Source: Neckera pumila
Lineage: Eukaryota > Streptophyta > Bryopsida > Hypnales > Neckeraceae
Length of the DNA: 64,000 bases
Reading direction: 5' to 3'
Assembly: GCA_963969595.1 (NCBI GenBank)
Contig: OZ018415.1
Location: forward strand, 8,866,001 to 8,930,000
Part shown: positions 34,640-45,967 of the stretch, piece by piece
Numbering within the stretch: the stretch's first letter is position 1
Layout: each line of letters opens with the position of its first letter
The notes under the pieces: generated by a model
Database searches by the model: none
Told to the model about the DNA's origin: nothing
Seen by the model: the letters and a program-made list of their open reading frames with translations, nothing else
Program-made: the position numbers and the translations under genes

Positions 34640-35569
34640 TTAACCCCTAAAGGTCAGAGACTATGTTTTCACCAAAAATACTCCAAAACTGCCATTTCTA
34701 GTACAAGTACCAAATTCTAGAAAAAAACACTTTTGGACACATGTAACCGTAGGATCTTGTAGTGAAATTGTTTGAGAGTATGTAGAAAAAATTCCAAAAT
34801 TTTCCACCTTGTAGATTGCAAGATATTAGCATTTGAATTGGCAAAAACCCTTTTTTCAGCCTTGCGAAAAACGGGCAGCTGCACTTCACAAGGTCACATT
34901 TAAATGAAAAAATGTCCAAAATGGTGGTTACTCCTTGGATTCATTCTTCAAATCAAGTTGGCTACACGCTTGAAAGTTTTTAGATCATTTGGAATTGTAC
35001 AACATATAGGAAAAAAATAGGTTGTAGAAAGAAGTAGAGAATGATTCAAAATACTAAATTGTTAAGAATTTAATTATGGAATTGAAAAATGTCAATCCCA
35101 ACGGTTGTAATATTGCAATAAACAATATACATCCTATGCTTCTTTGTTTTTCAAAAAATATTAAAACTTGAGTTAAATAAAGGACTTCAAAGTTTATTTT
35201 AGAGTAGGGAATCCATAACTGCCCGCAAACTAGAACACCTCATAATTTTCATCTCATAAATCAAAATGGAATAATTCAAAGCTTTACACGTATATATAAA
35301 TCTAAAGAACAAATTTCAAATTTTTCTTCTGTTAAAAAGTGATTTTTTAGAAAAAATTTGAGCTGCCCGCTGATTGTCAAAAATGACATATCATCCAATA
35401 ACTTTTTAACTATGTAATCAAAAGTTTTGAAAATTGTTGGGCCTTAAAGGTACTCCTTGGGTACACAATTTGTGAAATTTTCAAAGAAAAAAATTAAAAT
35501 TTCCGTCCGTAGTGAGCTGCCTAAAATTGCTATGTTGCCAAAAAACGCCTTTTGGGCCTTAGGGGTTAA
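34640..35569 (+). mobile_element. Family I TTAA element, subfamily A, complete
   Basis: 930 bp, ends TTAACCCCTAAAGGTC and CCTTAGGGGTTAA, starting about 310 bp after the FPP stop. Its interior contains ACTTGAGTTAAATAAAGGAC and GGGCCTTAAAGGTACTCC. These are the unoccupied forms of the two TTAA sites filled by nested elements in the copy at 53530-56397. Confidence 0.87.
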
Positions 35570-37485
35570 CTTGGGCCATAAATTGGGCCATAAGCTTTAT
35601 ATTGAAATTCAAACTAAACAGTCTATGTGCTACTTTTGTAGCACTTATACAATGGTGTTCTGGTGACATTTTATTTTTCATCCAATGGCCACTTCTATGG
35701 CACTTACATAACAGTGTTTTTAATTGTTATGGTGCCAATAAAATGGGCCCAAGTGCTAATAGTTGGGTGGCCAAAACCCTCGACCCAGTATTTCAACTTG
35801 AGCCCAATTTGAATTACCTCCATGGATTGTAAATCGTACCACCTTTGAATAGGGCTTGGATATAAATTAGGTTGAATAGGTAATATGTGGATATTAATAA
35901 AGGAGAGTGAAGGACTTAGTTTGCTTTCAATTTGTGGGGATAGTAATTGATAGTGAAGGACATATAAAATAGGTTGAATCTATTCAATTTGTGAAGGTCA
36001 TACTCAGGATTTTCTTATGCACTTATATTTCTTCAATTGTTTAATCATAATCAACAAAATTAATTTCTTGACTTCACATATTAAATTGACACGGGACATG
36101 AGATCTTTTTGTAAACTTATTTTTCGGAACGAAATAAAAATCAACTTTTCAAAAGATAACAAAGTACATACTAGAGAGTGCCTAAAGATGTACTTCTATA
36201 CATTGATCCCCTTTAAATTATTTTTTATACTGAATAGGGGTATTAAAGGGACGCAAATTAATTAATTGACATCTCACACTATATAAATATCTACCTTTTC
36301 TGTGCATCAATAGTTTTTGAAGTGTGTGGGACTATACATTATGTTTCAAACATCTACAATTTTTGAGAATAAGTTCCTTTAATTTTTTGGTCCCCTTAAT
36401 ATCCCTATTTACTGCAGTAAATTTTCTTGAAAGTCTATTTGATGTTGAATCTAAATACTTTTATTCATAATTTTTAGAAGTTTTTGGAATCAATGATGAA
36501 TTTTATAGTTACCAATTTGTAAGTATATACTTGCATAATTCATGAGGCCAAAAAACACTCATGCTCGATTCAAACAAGTTGATGGACAAATTGAATTCAA
36601 AGGTCAATGGATGAAATTGCAGCCTCGTCTAGTGGAGTGTTCAAACATAGGGTTTGCATATTTTTGTTCTAATTCTATAAGTTGCCATGTCACCAACCAA
36701 TGCGGCCATCTCAATGGACAAGATGGAGAAGTTTTGGAGCGTGCTTGTAGAGTGGCTCCAAACTTTTCTAGTAGAATAGCACTCCAATTATGTGGCAACA
36801 TACATTTGCTTTGTCGCAATGTTCTTCTTGTAAGACTCTTTTGCAAAATCAAAAACACTTGTTAAATTTGTAGTGAGTTTTTTTTTCTGCATTTGAAGTC
36901 TTTCTATGTCCTGGTGCTCTTTTGTGGATGGTGAGTGTAAGTGGTGTAAGTAGTAGAAATGGAGGCCTGTCAATCTCAACACATAAATGTGGGTGAATTT
37001 AGTCAATCTCTGGCTCCATTTTTGCAATTCTCTCATGCGCACAACTGAATTGTTGAGGTTGGAGGGCAGTGTGCAAGCTTTGAAATTGGTGTGCAAGGTA
37101 GTGGTATCAAGTCGAAGGTTAGAATAATGGTGCGCATGCTTTGCTTGGAGGACAATGTGGTGGTGAATTAGCCAAGCAAAAGAAGTAGGGTGGTAATTCC
37201 AAAAAGGCATTGAGGCTTAAGAAGAAACAAAATACAATAGCCGGGGGTAGAAGGACAACAACTATAGGAGATGCAATTGAGTATTCCTCTAATGAGGAGA
37301 ATTCCAAGAAGGGACCAAATTAAAAGGATCTTTGGATTATTAATTTGATTCATCTGCAAGAGACTATGCATGAGAACTTTTCTAGAATGAAAAAACAAGG
37401 TATTCCTTTTTTGTCCTTTGAATTTTTACATGTCAGTTATTTTTTTATTATTTGTGCATTCTCTAAGACTATTGTATGCTGCAAA
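35570..37485. other. Spacer, no secure gene
   Basis: AT-rich. Open frames at 36542-36865 (plus, 107 codons) and 36788-37210 (minus, 140 codons) overlap on opposite strands and match no family I know. They could be relics of a mobile element. Confidence 0.4.
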
Positions 37486-38090
37486 TTAACCTTTGAAAGT
37501 GTAAGGCCTTTTTCTGCCAAAAATTCTCAAAACTGCCATTTCTATAGCAAAGAGTATAAAAATTTAAAAACGTCTTTTCACACATCTAACCATAGGATCT
37601 TACACCTAACTAGTATGAGAATGTGTGGAAAAAATTTCAAAATTTTTGACCGCATAGATTGCAAGATATCTACATTTAAAGTGGAAAAAACAAGTTTTTC
37701 AGCACATTGTGGGACTAGAATTTGAACATTTTCAACTGAAATTTTTTGCACTACAGAGTTTTGAGCTTTAAATCTTTATAGTAGAAAACTAAGTTGGGAA
37801 TCGAGGGGAAAAAAAATCCAAAAAAACTTAATTTTCATTACTAAAAAATTGTTAAGTAGAGGTAGATACGAGATAGAAGGAAAATCTAAAATATTGATAT
37901 CTTTTATATAGAATTAAAAATCATTGATTCCAGTAGTGAGATTGTTCTAGCAAAAAAACCTAACCTTGTGGAACTTTTTTTTTTTTTAAATTGTTAACAA
38001 TCCATTCAAAAATGAATCCTATAAGTATTTTTCAGGAAGATGCTCTAAGTGCCCGAAAAACAAGATTGTCCATATCTTTCTCATAAAAAA
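37486..38090 (+). mobile_element. Family I TTAA element, subfamily B, right end lost
   Basis: Begins TTAACCTTTGAAAGTGTAAGGCC and follows subfamily B up to GTCCATATCTTTCTCATAAA, where the match to other copies ends without a right terminus. It preserves the GAGATTGTTCTAGC stretch that serves as the empty-site reference for the insertion at 41824. Confidence 0.78.
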
Positions 38091-38505
38091 TGATAGCAGA
38101 CCTTCTGCTACTCAAAAACCCATAGCTTCTTCCATAGAGATCCAATTGCTTCAAGTGATGAGTTTTTGAAAAGATAAGAAAGTTTTCTTTAATGATTCAA
38201 AATTTCAATTTCAAAATTTCAATAATATAACCTCTCAGACCTCTACCATTCTTTGACGGGTGGCAACAAACCTTCTCCTACTGACGCTTATAACTTTTTG
38301 TTTTTTGTTGCCAGCTTTAAGTTATATAAAACTGATTTTTTTGAAACGGCAATGAAAAGAAAAATAAAATCGCGAATTCTTATTCCAAATTTTTTTATAC
38401 ATTAAAAGATATGGCTGTTTGAATACTTGGCCTTTCAAAATCCAACATACCTTATTCCAAACACACCTCCTTTTAAATCTGCACATCCTTTGGTATGTGT
38501 CAAGT

Positions 38506-38757
38506 TTAACTCTCTTCATCATCTTGGTCATTGTGCACTATATCTTTTAATGTTTCAAACTCCACTTTGGTTTCATCCTCATTTGTCTCATGGTCTAAAA
38601 CCTTAAACTCATCTAGGTCTTCATTATGGAATTTTCTATTTCTTTTTTTGAAAGCCTTGATCCTCTTTCCAGCTACAAGTACACGTAGAAGAGTCCCATC
38701 CAACTCTTGAAGTGAACAAGTGCCATTGCTATGCACTTTGACCACCACATAGGGTCA
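38506..38757 (-). pseudogene. Ty3/gypsy integrase C-terminal (GPY/F) remnant
   Basis: The minus-strand frame reads PYVVVKVHSNGTCSLQELDG and then a LLRVLVAGKRIKAFKKR segment. This is the pattern of the GPY/F module and tail of plant gypsy integrases (GPY-V--V--NGTY-L-ELDG-----V-GKRLK-F). It is followed by a short acidic tail and a stop at 38506. The rest of the polyprotein and LTRs are not evident nearby. Confidence 0.55.
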
Positions 38758-40149
38758 AGTTGTATTGATGTCTTACATTCCAAAATATAACCAAGTTGCA
38801 TTGATGTCTTACATTGCAATGAGCTGCAACTACCTACAATATCTCGTGGCCTATCAAATGAACAAATCCTTTCCAATTTTGATCCATTTTGTCCATCTTG
38901 AAGCAAGAGATTTTGCAAAACGAGTACAACTAGGAGCTGTAGGTGATTGTGAATTGCTATGGAATTTGCAAAAGAAGTTGCCTCCAATGCAAGGAATGAG
39001 GAAATCTAAAATGCCTAGGTTGCAAGAAGAAAAGACCGTGATGGCTCCATGACTACCAAATTCAAAAAAACTAGTATGCAACCCTGAATTCTTGAAAAAT
39101 AAAACTCAATGAAGAAATCTAAGAAGATGGGAGTTGAAGGGAAAGCTCATAGAGGTGTTATAAACGGAGAGCGTAGCAAAGATTAGGGTTAGCCGGTAGC
39201 TGAAACCGCATCCGATAACTGGCAAGCGCAAAAACGGCCCTTATGACATGGAAGGCATTTTGCAAGATGAAAGACTAGCCGCATTGCCATTATTGTCTCT
39301 TTGTCCAATCACTAGTCTGAACCAAGCCTCAATCACCACTAGGCCTTATGAAATGCATAGGAATGAAGAGAAGCATGTAAAGGGGAGAGTAATGACATCA
39401 CCAATAATTGTCAATTTTGGAGCAAAAAATTCCATCCAAATATGGTTCAAACCGCTTCAATGCAACAATAAATTTGACTTGTTCACTGAGTCTCTACTTG
39501 ATTCAGAGCATTGCCTATACCATTCTTTTTAACTGGTTAGAACCATGTTTCACCAACTATGGATTTTAAGTCCTCGTTCAAATTGTATCCTATGAGGAAT
39601 TTCTCTTATTAAAATTTTCTTCCAAATATGCCACCTAAATAAACTAGAATTGGGACTTGCAAAGAAAATTTCAACAAAATTTGGACTAAACAGGGAAATT
39701 TGAAGGTATGTTTCTAATTAAAATCTTGAGGAAATTGGAAAAAGAAGGGTGGTGAACCAAATGGATGAAGAAAGTGGGAGGAATGAGTAAGAGGGTTTGA
39801 GGTGAGGCCGACGTACTCAACCTTTAGAGGAGAAATGTTGGGATAGTGGGGCTTATGGGAGCATTCTAAAAGTGCCGTGAACCTAAGAAGGAAAGAGGAA
39901 TAGGGGACATGGAAGCCCAAAAGATAGTGCAATATATCAAACAAAGGATTGAGGTGAAGGCTACTTGAACACCTAGTCAGAGAAGAGTGCTAGATCTGTG
40001 GGGGGCTAATTGAAGCATTCCAAGAGATGGCATGAGCTCAAGTTAGAAAGAGAGGTGAGAGGGGTGGGAGAAAAAACATGAAAAGCAAGAAGGAAGTGGG
40101 ATTGGAAGAGATGGGCAAGTTGGACTTAGAAGGAAAGAAAATGAGCTAG
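38758..40149. other. Spacer, no secure gene
   Basis: Mixed sequence with short open frames (38765-39052 plus, 39248-39532 plus) that I do not recognise; probably retroelement remnant and intergenic DNA. The purine-rich stretch 39700-40150 gives long minus-strand frames by composition only. Confidence 0.35.
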
Positions 40150-40270
40150 CATTAGAAAAAATTTTAGCCCTCAAGAAGGTCGCAAGTCTTGCACATATAT
40201 ATATTGAAAATTCAAAGAATGACATGGCACTACTGGTGCCACGTCAGCACCACGTCAATTTGAAAAAAAC

Positions 40271-40301
<31 letters not shown>

Positions 40302-40371
40302 GTAATTGCACCTCGGGGGTCCCGAAAATAAAAAACTAACGGCCTTCTTGAAGGCTGAAATTTTTCTAATG
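40150..40371. mobile_element. Family III TIR element, 222 bp, with poly-T centre
   Basis: The left end CATTAGAAAAAATTTTAGCC and the right end GGCTGAAATTTTTCTAATG are inverted repeats. The centre holds an oligo-T run of nearly 30 bases and the family signature GGTGCCACGTCAGCACCACG. Flanks GAGCTAG and GCAAGCC show no duplication. Confidence 0.8.
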
Positions 40372-40933
40372 GCAAGCCAAAATCAGAATTAGAAGAAACA
40401 ATGTCATCCTTAAGCAAGTGTGGAACAACCTAGAGAAGAAAAGAAGAAAATAAACAGCCCTTAATGCATCAAAATACTTCCAAAATTATGTGGTTCTTGG
40501 ATATAAGTGAAGACATTGCTTAACGGTCTCAATGACAAGCATGAAGCATACGAGGATCAAAATTGCCTTCATGCCCCATCTATTTGAATCAAAATTCAAT
40601 GGCAATTATTTTATTTATGATTCAATAAATATATGCCATGATTATACAAGAGCACCATAGGTGCAAAATATTGGTTAAAATATGATTAAAGTGCCACAAA
40701 TTAGTTCCACTTAAATGAATGGGAAAAAAATCGATCATGGGTAGTTTCTATGTCCTGGTCCAGATTCACTCAATAGGACTAAATTGAAAGACTAGATCCA
40801 ACAAGAGCTAATGATCCATAAGGCTCAAGCATCTAAGCATATCATAGATGGTTGTGAGGATTGAAGAGAGAAGGAGGGGAAAAGGAAGACGGGCAAAGAT
40901 GTCGACCGAATTGGCAAAGAAGGAAGTAAGTTG
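40372..40933. other. Spacer, nothing recognised
   Basis: No gene or repeat boundary seen. Confidence 0.4.
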
Positions 40934-41165
40934 TTACGGACACCGTAAACAAGAGCAAAAACAAGAAATATGTTTAAAAGTAAGAAATAAGAAACTAGAT
41001 TCAAGAGATGTATTATCAAGACTAAGATCTACTTAGTCTTGACATCCTTATAGACTATTACCAAAGAAGCTATACTTTTTGTTTAAGAGTGAAAGTATCC
41101 TAAATATTCTATTCTTAATCTAGGAAGTTCTTCTAGAAGCTTCCTTTTATATTATGTCATGGACA
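40934..41165 (+). repeat. LTR-like repeat, copy 1
   Basis: A 232 bp sequence starting TGTTACGGACACCGTAAAC and ending TATGTCATGGACA. It is near-identical in plan to 47340-47581, and both copies lose similarity at the same two points. TG...CA ends are those of an LTR. No 5 bp duplication is visible, so I call it LTR-like rather than a proven solo LTR. Confidence 0.6.
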
Positions 41166-41387
41166 TCACCCCATTGGGCTCTAGCAACAAGTTCCAAGAA
41201 GAGCTATAGGTTTAGGTTTTAGTTTATCAGGATAAAGTTGATGAATTCTTGTACTTTCTGAGGTGCATTTTTCTTGAGTTTGCTAAGAACCTCATCAAGT
41301 TTTATTGGTCATTCGACATTCAAAGTAGTAGGACTAGAAAAAGTATTGTTGTTGGATGTTGCTACTTTACATCATACTTAACCCCTA

Positions 41388-43884
41388 AAGGCCCAAGGCC
41401 TTTTTTCTACCAAAAAACACCCAAATTTGCCGTTTTTATAGCAGATAGTAAAAAAATTGAAAATCATTTTATTTGCACATCTAACCATAGGAACTTACAC
41501 CTAACTAGTATGAGAGTGTGTAGAAAAAATTTCAGAATTTTTAACCGCATAGATTGCAAGATATATTGCATTTAAAGATTTTTTTGACTTTAAACATTTT
41601 TTAACTTAATTTTTTTGCACTCCAGAGTTTTGCGCTCTACAATAAATAAATCTTTATTGTAGAAAATTGAGTTGAGAACCCCAAAAAAAAATAATCCAAA
41701 AAATCTTAATTTTCATTACTAAAAAAAATTGTTAAGTAGAAATAGATACGAGATAGAAGGAAAATCTAAAATATTAATATCTTTTATATGGAATTAGAAA
41801 GCACTAATTCCAATGTTCAGATTCATTAGAAAAAAATATCAGGCCTTGGGAGGGCTGTATTTTTTGGCAACCCGCGATGCAAGTATTGAAAAAATTAAAA
41901 AAATTATTTTTTTTCAAAGAGAGAGAGAGAGAGAGACAGACAGAAAGAAAGAGACAGAGAGAAGACATTTGACTTGTCATCCCATTTCTGGGCAACTCAT
42001 GTCAATCAAGACAAGTCTCGTTCTATTATTACATGTTATTGTGCTGCTTTTTCTCAAATTGATTTTGCTTTTTTGATTCAAGATTCTACACGTACAGACT
42101 GTAGCAAATCTTGATCGGGAGGGAGGGTGTTACTTTTTTTCAAGCATATTCACCGCTTGTAACTGAGACACAGAAAATTCTCAACGAGGGAAACAAGGGT
42201 ACATGCTTGGTTGATTATTGCATGCTTTCTTGATTATTCCGTACTAAGATCGTGCATCTCTCCGTCAGATATGTACGGGAGGGAGGGTGGGTCACCCTAC
42301 AGATACTTCTATTTCTGCATCGATCTAGTTTTTGATTACACTGATTGTGATTTAATCACGTTAAAGATAATGCTAAATGTTGATCTGAAATTCGATTCCA
42401 AAGACTGTGGCTTAATCGGGTAACAGATACAACTAACATCACTACTTACTGCACAGCTTGCAGTTAGTATTCACAATATATCCTCAAAGTTATGTTTCCA
42501 CAGTAAAGTACGTAATTAACTAATAGAAATTGTTTGAATACTAAAACGATCTGACACAATCACAGTATCGATCCAGCATCACAAGAAGATCCAGCATGGT
42601 GGCACTTAGTTCAGGGAAATTTTTAAAGAAACTCCACTGCAAGCCATTGATTATGCTTGAATATGAAGAATCACGCCTCACCTGTACCCATGCCTCCAAC
42701 ACGCAAACCTGAGTGTTAGATAGATGCACACGAGGTATCAACAGCGTGATTTCAAGTTGTTATTCTAGTCGCGTATTAAAGCAAACAATGACCAAGCAAA
42801 CGGTACATGCAACTGCGAGTTAATCGAAACAAAAAACCCCATGATGCACTCCCTATAGCAATAGTTCAATTCCTCTTTTGTAAACTCCCTGCGGCATCAC
42901 CTGCGAGGTCATTTCCGTGTCCATGCTAATCGTCAAAGCTGAACGCACCGCAGCAGTAAGGATTCTTGGATCAAAGAAACAAGAAGTATGCTTGTCCACC
43001 AACCTGAGCATTGGTGTACAGTACTTTGTCGTGCTTGTTCCATCACAACTTGATCACGTACCCGCTGGCGTATACCTGCTGCAACGGATATTTCCGTACC
43101 TGGTCCGGGTATCACCTACCGTATTCAATGGAACCGTGTATCCATAGTATCAGTTGGTATTATACTATTACTTAGTTGTGTTATGGCATCCTTTATTAAT
43201 CATGTGGATTTATTTGCGTTCTTAATTTGCATCGATAGCATGCATTAATCTTTTGCATTTTTGCTTTGCAGTATATGCACTATTTTGGAGGGAGAGAGAG
43301 AGAGAGAGAGAGATTTTGACATGGTGTTGACTTGTCACTATTGGTGCCACATCAGCACCCTAATAAAAAAAATTAAAAAAAAGTTTTATTTCTTCTTTAT
43401 TTGCACCTGGGGATTCAAAACCTCGTAGCCTTTCTGAGGCTTGAAATTTCTTTTAACGGTTCTAGCTAAAAAACTAAACCTTGTGGAACTTTTTTTTGAA
43501 AAATTGTTAAATTTACATTAAAAAATGAATCCTACAAGTTATTTTTTTCAGGAAGATACTCTAAATGCACAAAAAACAAGATTGTCCATAACTTTCTCAT
43601 AAAAAGTCCAAATAAAATGAATCACAGTTTTCTAATTAGACTGAAATAGAAAAAAAAAAATTGTAAATTTTTTTTTGCTGCTCCTCATCCCCTATTTTGA
43701 GCGTATTTGGGCATAACTTTTTTTCCCAAGCACCAATTAAAAAAAAAATTATATTCCCACAAAGCTTAGCAATTTTTCTATCTTCCCAAAAAAATTCAAA
43801 AAATCACAACAAAAATTTAAACCCTAGGTACCTGCCTGAAATCCCATTTGTCCTCCAAAAGGACAATAGGCTTTTAGGGGTTAA
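41388..43884 (+). mobile_element. Family I TTAA element, subfamily B, split by a family III element
   Basis: Left end TTAACCCCTAAAGGCCC at 41388, right end GGCTTTTAGGGGTTAA at 43884. Element sequence runs 41388-41823, is interrupted by 1635 bp (41824-43458), and resumes at 43459 with GTTCTAGC. Removing the insert restores about 862 bp colinear with other subfamily B copies. Confidence 0.85.
41824..43458. mobile_element. Large family III element with internal non-repeat cargo
   Basis: The left end CATTAGAAAAAAATATCAGG and the right end CTTGAAATTTCTTTTAACG match the ends of the 220-270 bp family III elements over about 60 bp. Inside each end is a GA-dinucleotide tract (about 41918-41966 and 43290-43312). 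Between them, 42080-43260 is of ordinary composition, unlike the AT-rich centres of the small copies, with open frames (42211-42423, 42917-43147 plus; 42541-42741 minus) that I do not recognise. It looks like captured host sequence, as in Pack-type elements. Confidence 0.7.
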
Positions 43885-44046
43885 ATATGCAAATTAAATT
43901 CCAATTTTCATTGAGTTTTGAAGTGAAAACAACTACACACATGTAATTTTGTAATAAAAGCTTCCTTTATTTGGTTGTGTAGATTTAACAAATAACACTA
44001 AATTTATACTTGAATTTTTTTTGGATGTGTTCTACATAAAGTAAGA

Positions 44047-44954
44047 TTAATCCCTAAAGTCTCAAAGGCCATTTTTCTATCAAAAAACACTCAAAACCGC
44101 CATTTTTGCTAAGAAAAAACATAAAAAATAAAAAAAATAGAATCTAACCATAGGATCTTGTACTTCATTTGTCTGAGATCATGAAGTTAAAATTTCATGA
44201 AGTTTGACCGTGTAGATTGCAAGATATTAGCATTCAAAGTTGAAAAAGAAAGTTTTTGAACATTAGCCTGCAATTTCAGATGACTTTGAGTGCCATTTGT
44301 GGAAAATTCTGCACTACAGACTTTGAATTTAGAACTTTTTATGTTGAAGAATTGAGCTGAAAGTCTAGAAAAAATAAATTCTAAATACTCACTTGATTTT
44401 CATTTTTTAATAAATTGTTAAGTAGAAGTAGGTCCAAGATTGAAAAAAAACTAGATAGTTAATAGCTCTAAGATAGGATTTGAACACAATAATTCCAATG
44501 GTGAGATTGTTTTAGCAAGCAAACACAACCTTGTCAAACAATTTCTTTTGAAAAATTGTGAAAATTGCATTCAAAAAAGTTATTTTTCAAGAATTTGCTC
44601 TAATTGCCCAAAAACCAAGATTGTCCATAGATTTTTCATTATTAATCCAAATAGAATGAATCAAACCTTCACATATAGACAAAAATATAATATTTTAGGA
44701 ATAAAAAATTAAAAAAATTATTTTGACTTTTTGCAATTTTTTTTGTGCTGTCCACTGAGTTCAGTTCTAGACTTTTTGTGGTATAAATTTTGCTCCCGGC
44801 CAATAATTGAAATAAAAAATATATTCTCACATAGCTAATCAAAATTTTCTATCTTAAGAGAAAGTTTCAAAAGGTTTCATAAAAAATTGAGGTCACATGA
44901 ACTTGCCCAAATCTAATTTGTCCCCCAAGGGAAAAATGGGACTTTAGGGGTTAA
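44047..44954 (+). mobile_element. Family I TTAA element, subfamily C, complete
   Basis: 908 bp, ends TTAATCCCTAAAG and ACTTTAGGGGTTAA. The interior is closer to the nested copy at 53697 than to A or B, with shared TAGATTGCAAGATATTAG and GTTGAAAAAG segments. Non-coding. Confidence 0.85.
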
Positions 44955-45469
44955 GATCCTCCAAGATACAAATGTCATTTTCTACATTTTGTTCCAATAA
45001 AAAAACTGTAACCCCAAAGTGACCAATTTTTGTTAACAAATTTCAAAGAGCATTAGAAAATGCACCATGAAAAGACACTGCATCCCAAACTTCCCACTAA
45101 ACACTCAATAATACAGGAGCATGATGAGCATAGAGGAACAAAGCCATTTCCACATAAAAGTCTCAGGAGCACACAATACATCAAGTGAAATGATATTTCA
45201 GATTTTTCCTTGAACAAATAAGTTGCCTTGTCACAAAATAGTTTCTAACATCTATAAATAGAGGCCACATTTGTGCTGCACAAGGGTGTCCTAAAGAACC
45301 AAATTCAAGAGAAAATGTGAACATTACCACAACTACACCAATAACCAAGTATATATCAATTGAAAAAGCCTACACTATTTTTGTGGAGGTAGTCTTTGCT
45401 TAAAAATGGTAAAGGCAATGTTCACTTTCTATTATTTCATATGTTGACACCATTGCTATATTGCAAGAA
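44955..45469. other. Spacer, nothing recognised
   Basis: No gene seen between the TTAA element and the family IV repeats. Confidence 0.45.
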
Positions 45470-45780
45470 TGGCCAATTTCATTAAAAGGGCGGTATTCCG
45501 TTAATTTGGCACTTTTAACAGTTCAGACCGCACAGCTTGAACCGTTAAATCCGTACCAAAATCTATACTAGTATTGGATTTTTGAAATCTACGCCTGTTC
45601 TAGATATTTGAAATCTATAATAATCCTAGATTTTTTAGGCTAGGTAGTCTGATATCTATGCCTACCCTAAAATATTTTTGAAATCTAAAATTCACCTAGA
45701 TGTTAGTAATGTATACTTGCCCTAGATGTCACGGTTTGAAAATGGCACATGGAATACCGCCATTTTAATGAAATTTGCCA
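45470..45780. mobile_element. Family IV TIR element, copy 1
   Basis: The left end GGCCAATTTCATTAAAAGGG and the right end CATTTTAATGAAATTTGCC are inverted repeats. The interior has several diverged copies of an AAATCTATRCCTGYCCTAGAT unit. No clear target duplication. Confidence 0.7.
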
Positions 45781-45802
45781 TAAGCGCAATGTCTGTAAAC
45801 GT

Positions 45803-45950
45803 GGCAAATTTCATTAAAATGGCGGCATCCCAAAATTTTGGCACTGTATAGTTCAGAACGACTATTCAGAAATCTATACTTGTCCTAGATGGTCAAAATG
45901 GCCCATCGTCAAAATGGCACGTGGAATACCACCATTTTAACGAAATTCCC
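45803..45950. mobile_element. Family IV TIR element, copy 2, at the UFD1 3' end
   Basis: The left end GGCAAATTTCATTAAAATGG and the right end CATTTTAACGAAATTCCCC are inverted repeats. It ends 18 bp before the UFD1 stop codon (minus-strand gene), so it must form part of the UFD1 3' untranslated region. Confidence 0.72.
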
Positions 45951-45967
45951 CATAAACAAATAACAAC

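Noticed and set aside
39714..40225. Minus-strand open frames with many Ser, Pro and Phe codons
   Set aside because: They arise from a purine-rich plus strand of biased composition; there is no family match and the sequence overlaps a family III element.
45470..45950. The two family IV copies as a single large inverted element
   Set aside because: Each has its own pair of inverted ends and its own interior (compare with the single copy at 59860-59992), so two adjacent elements is the simpler reading.
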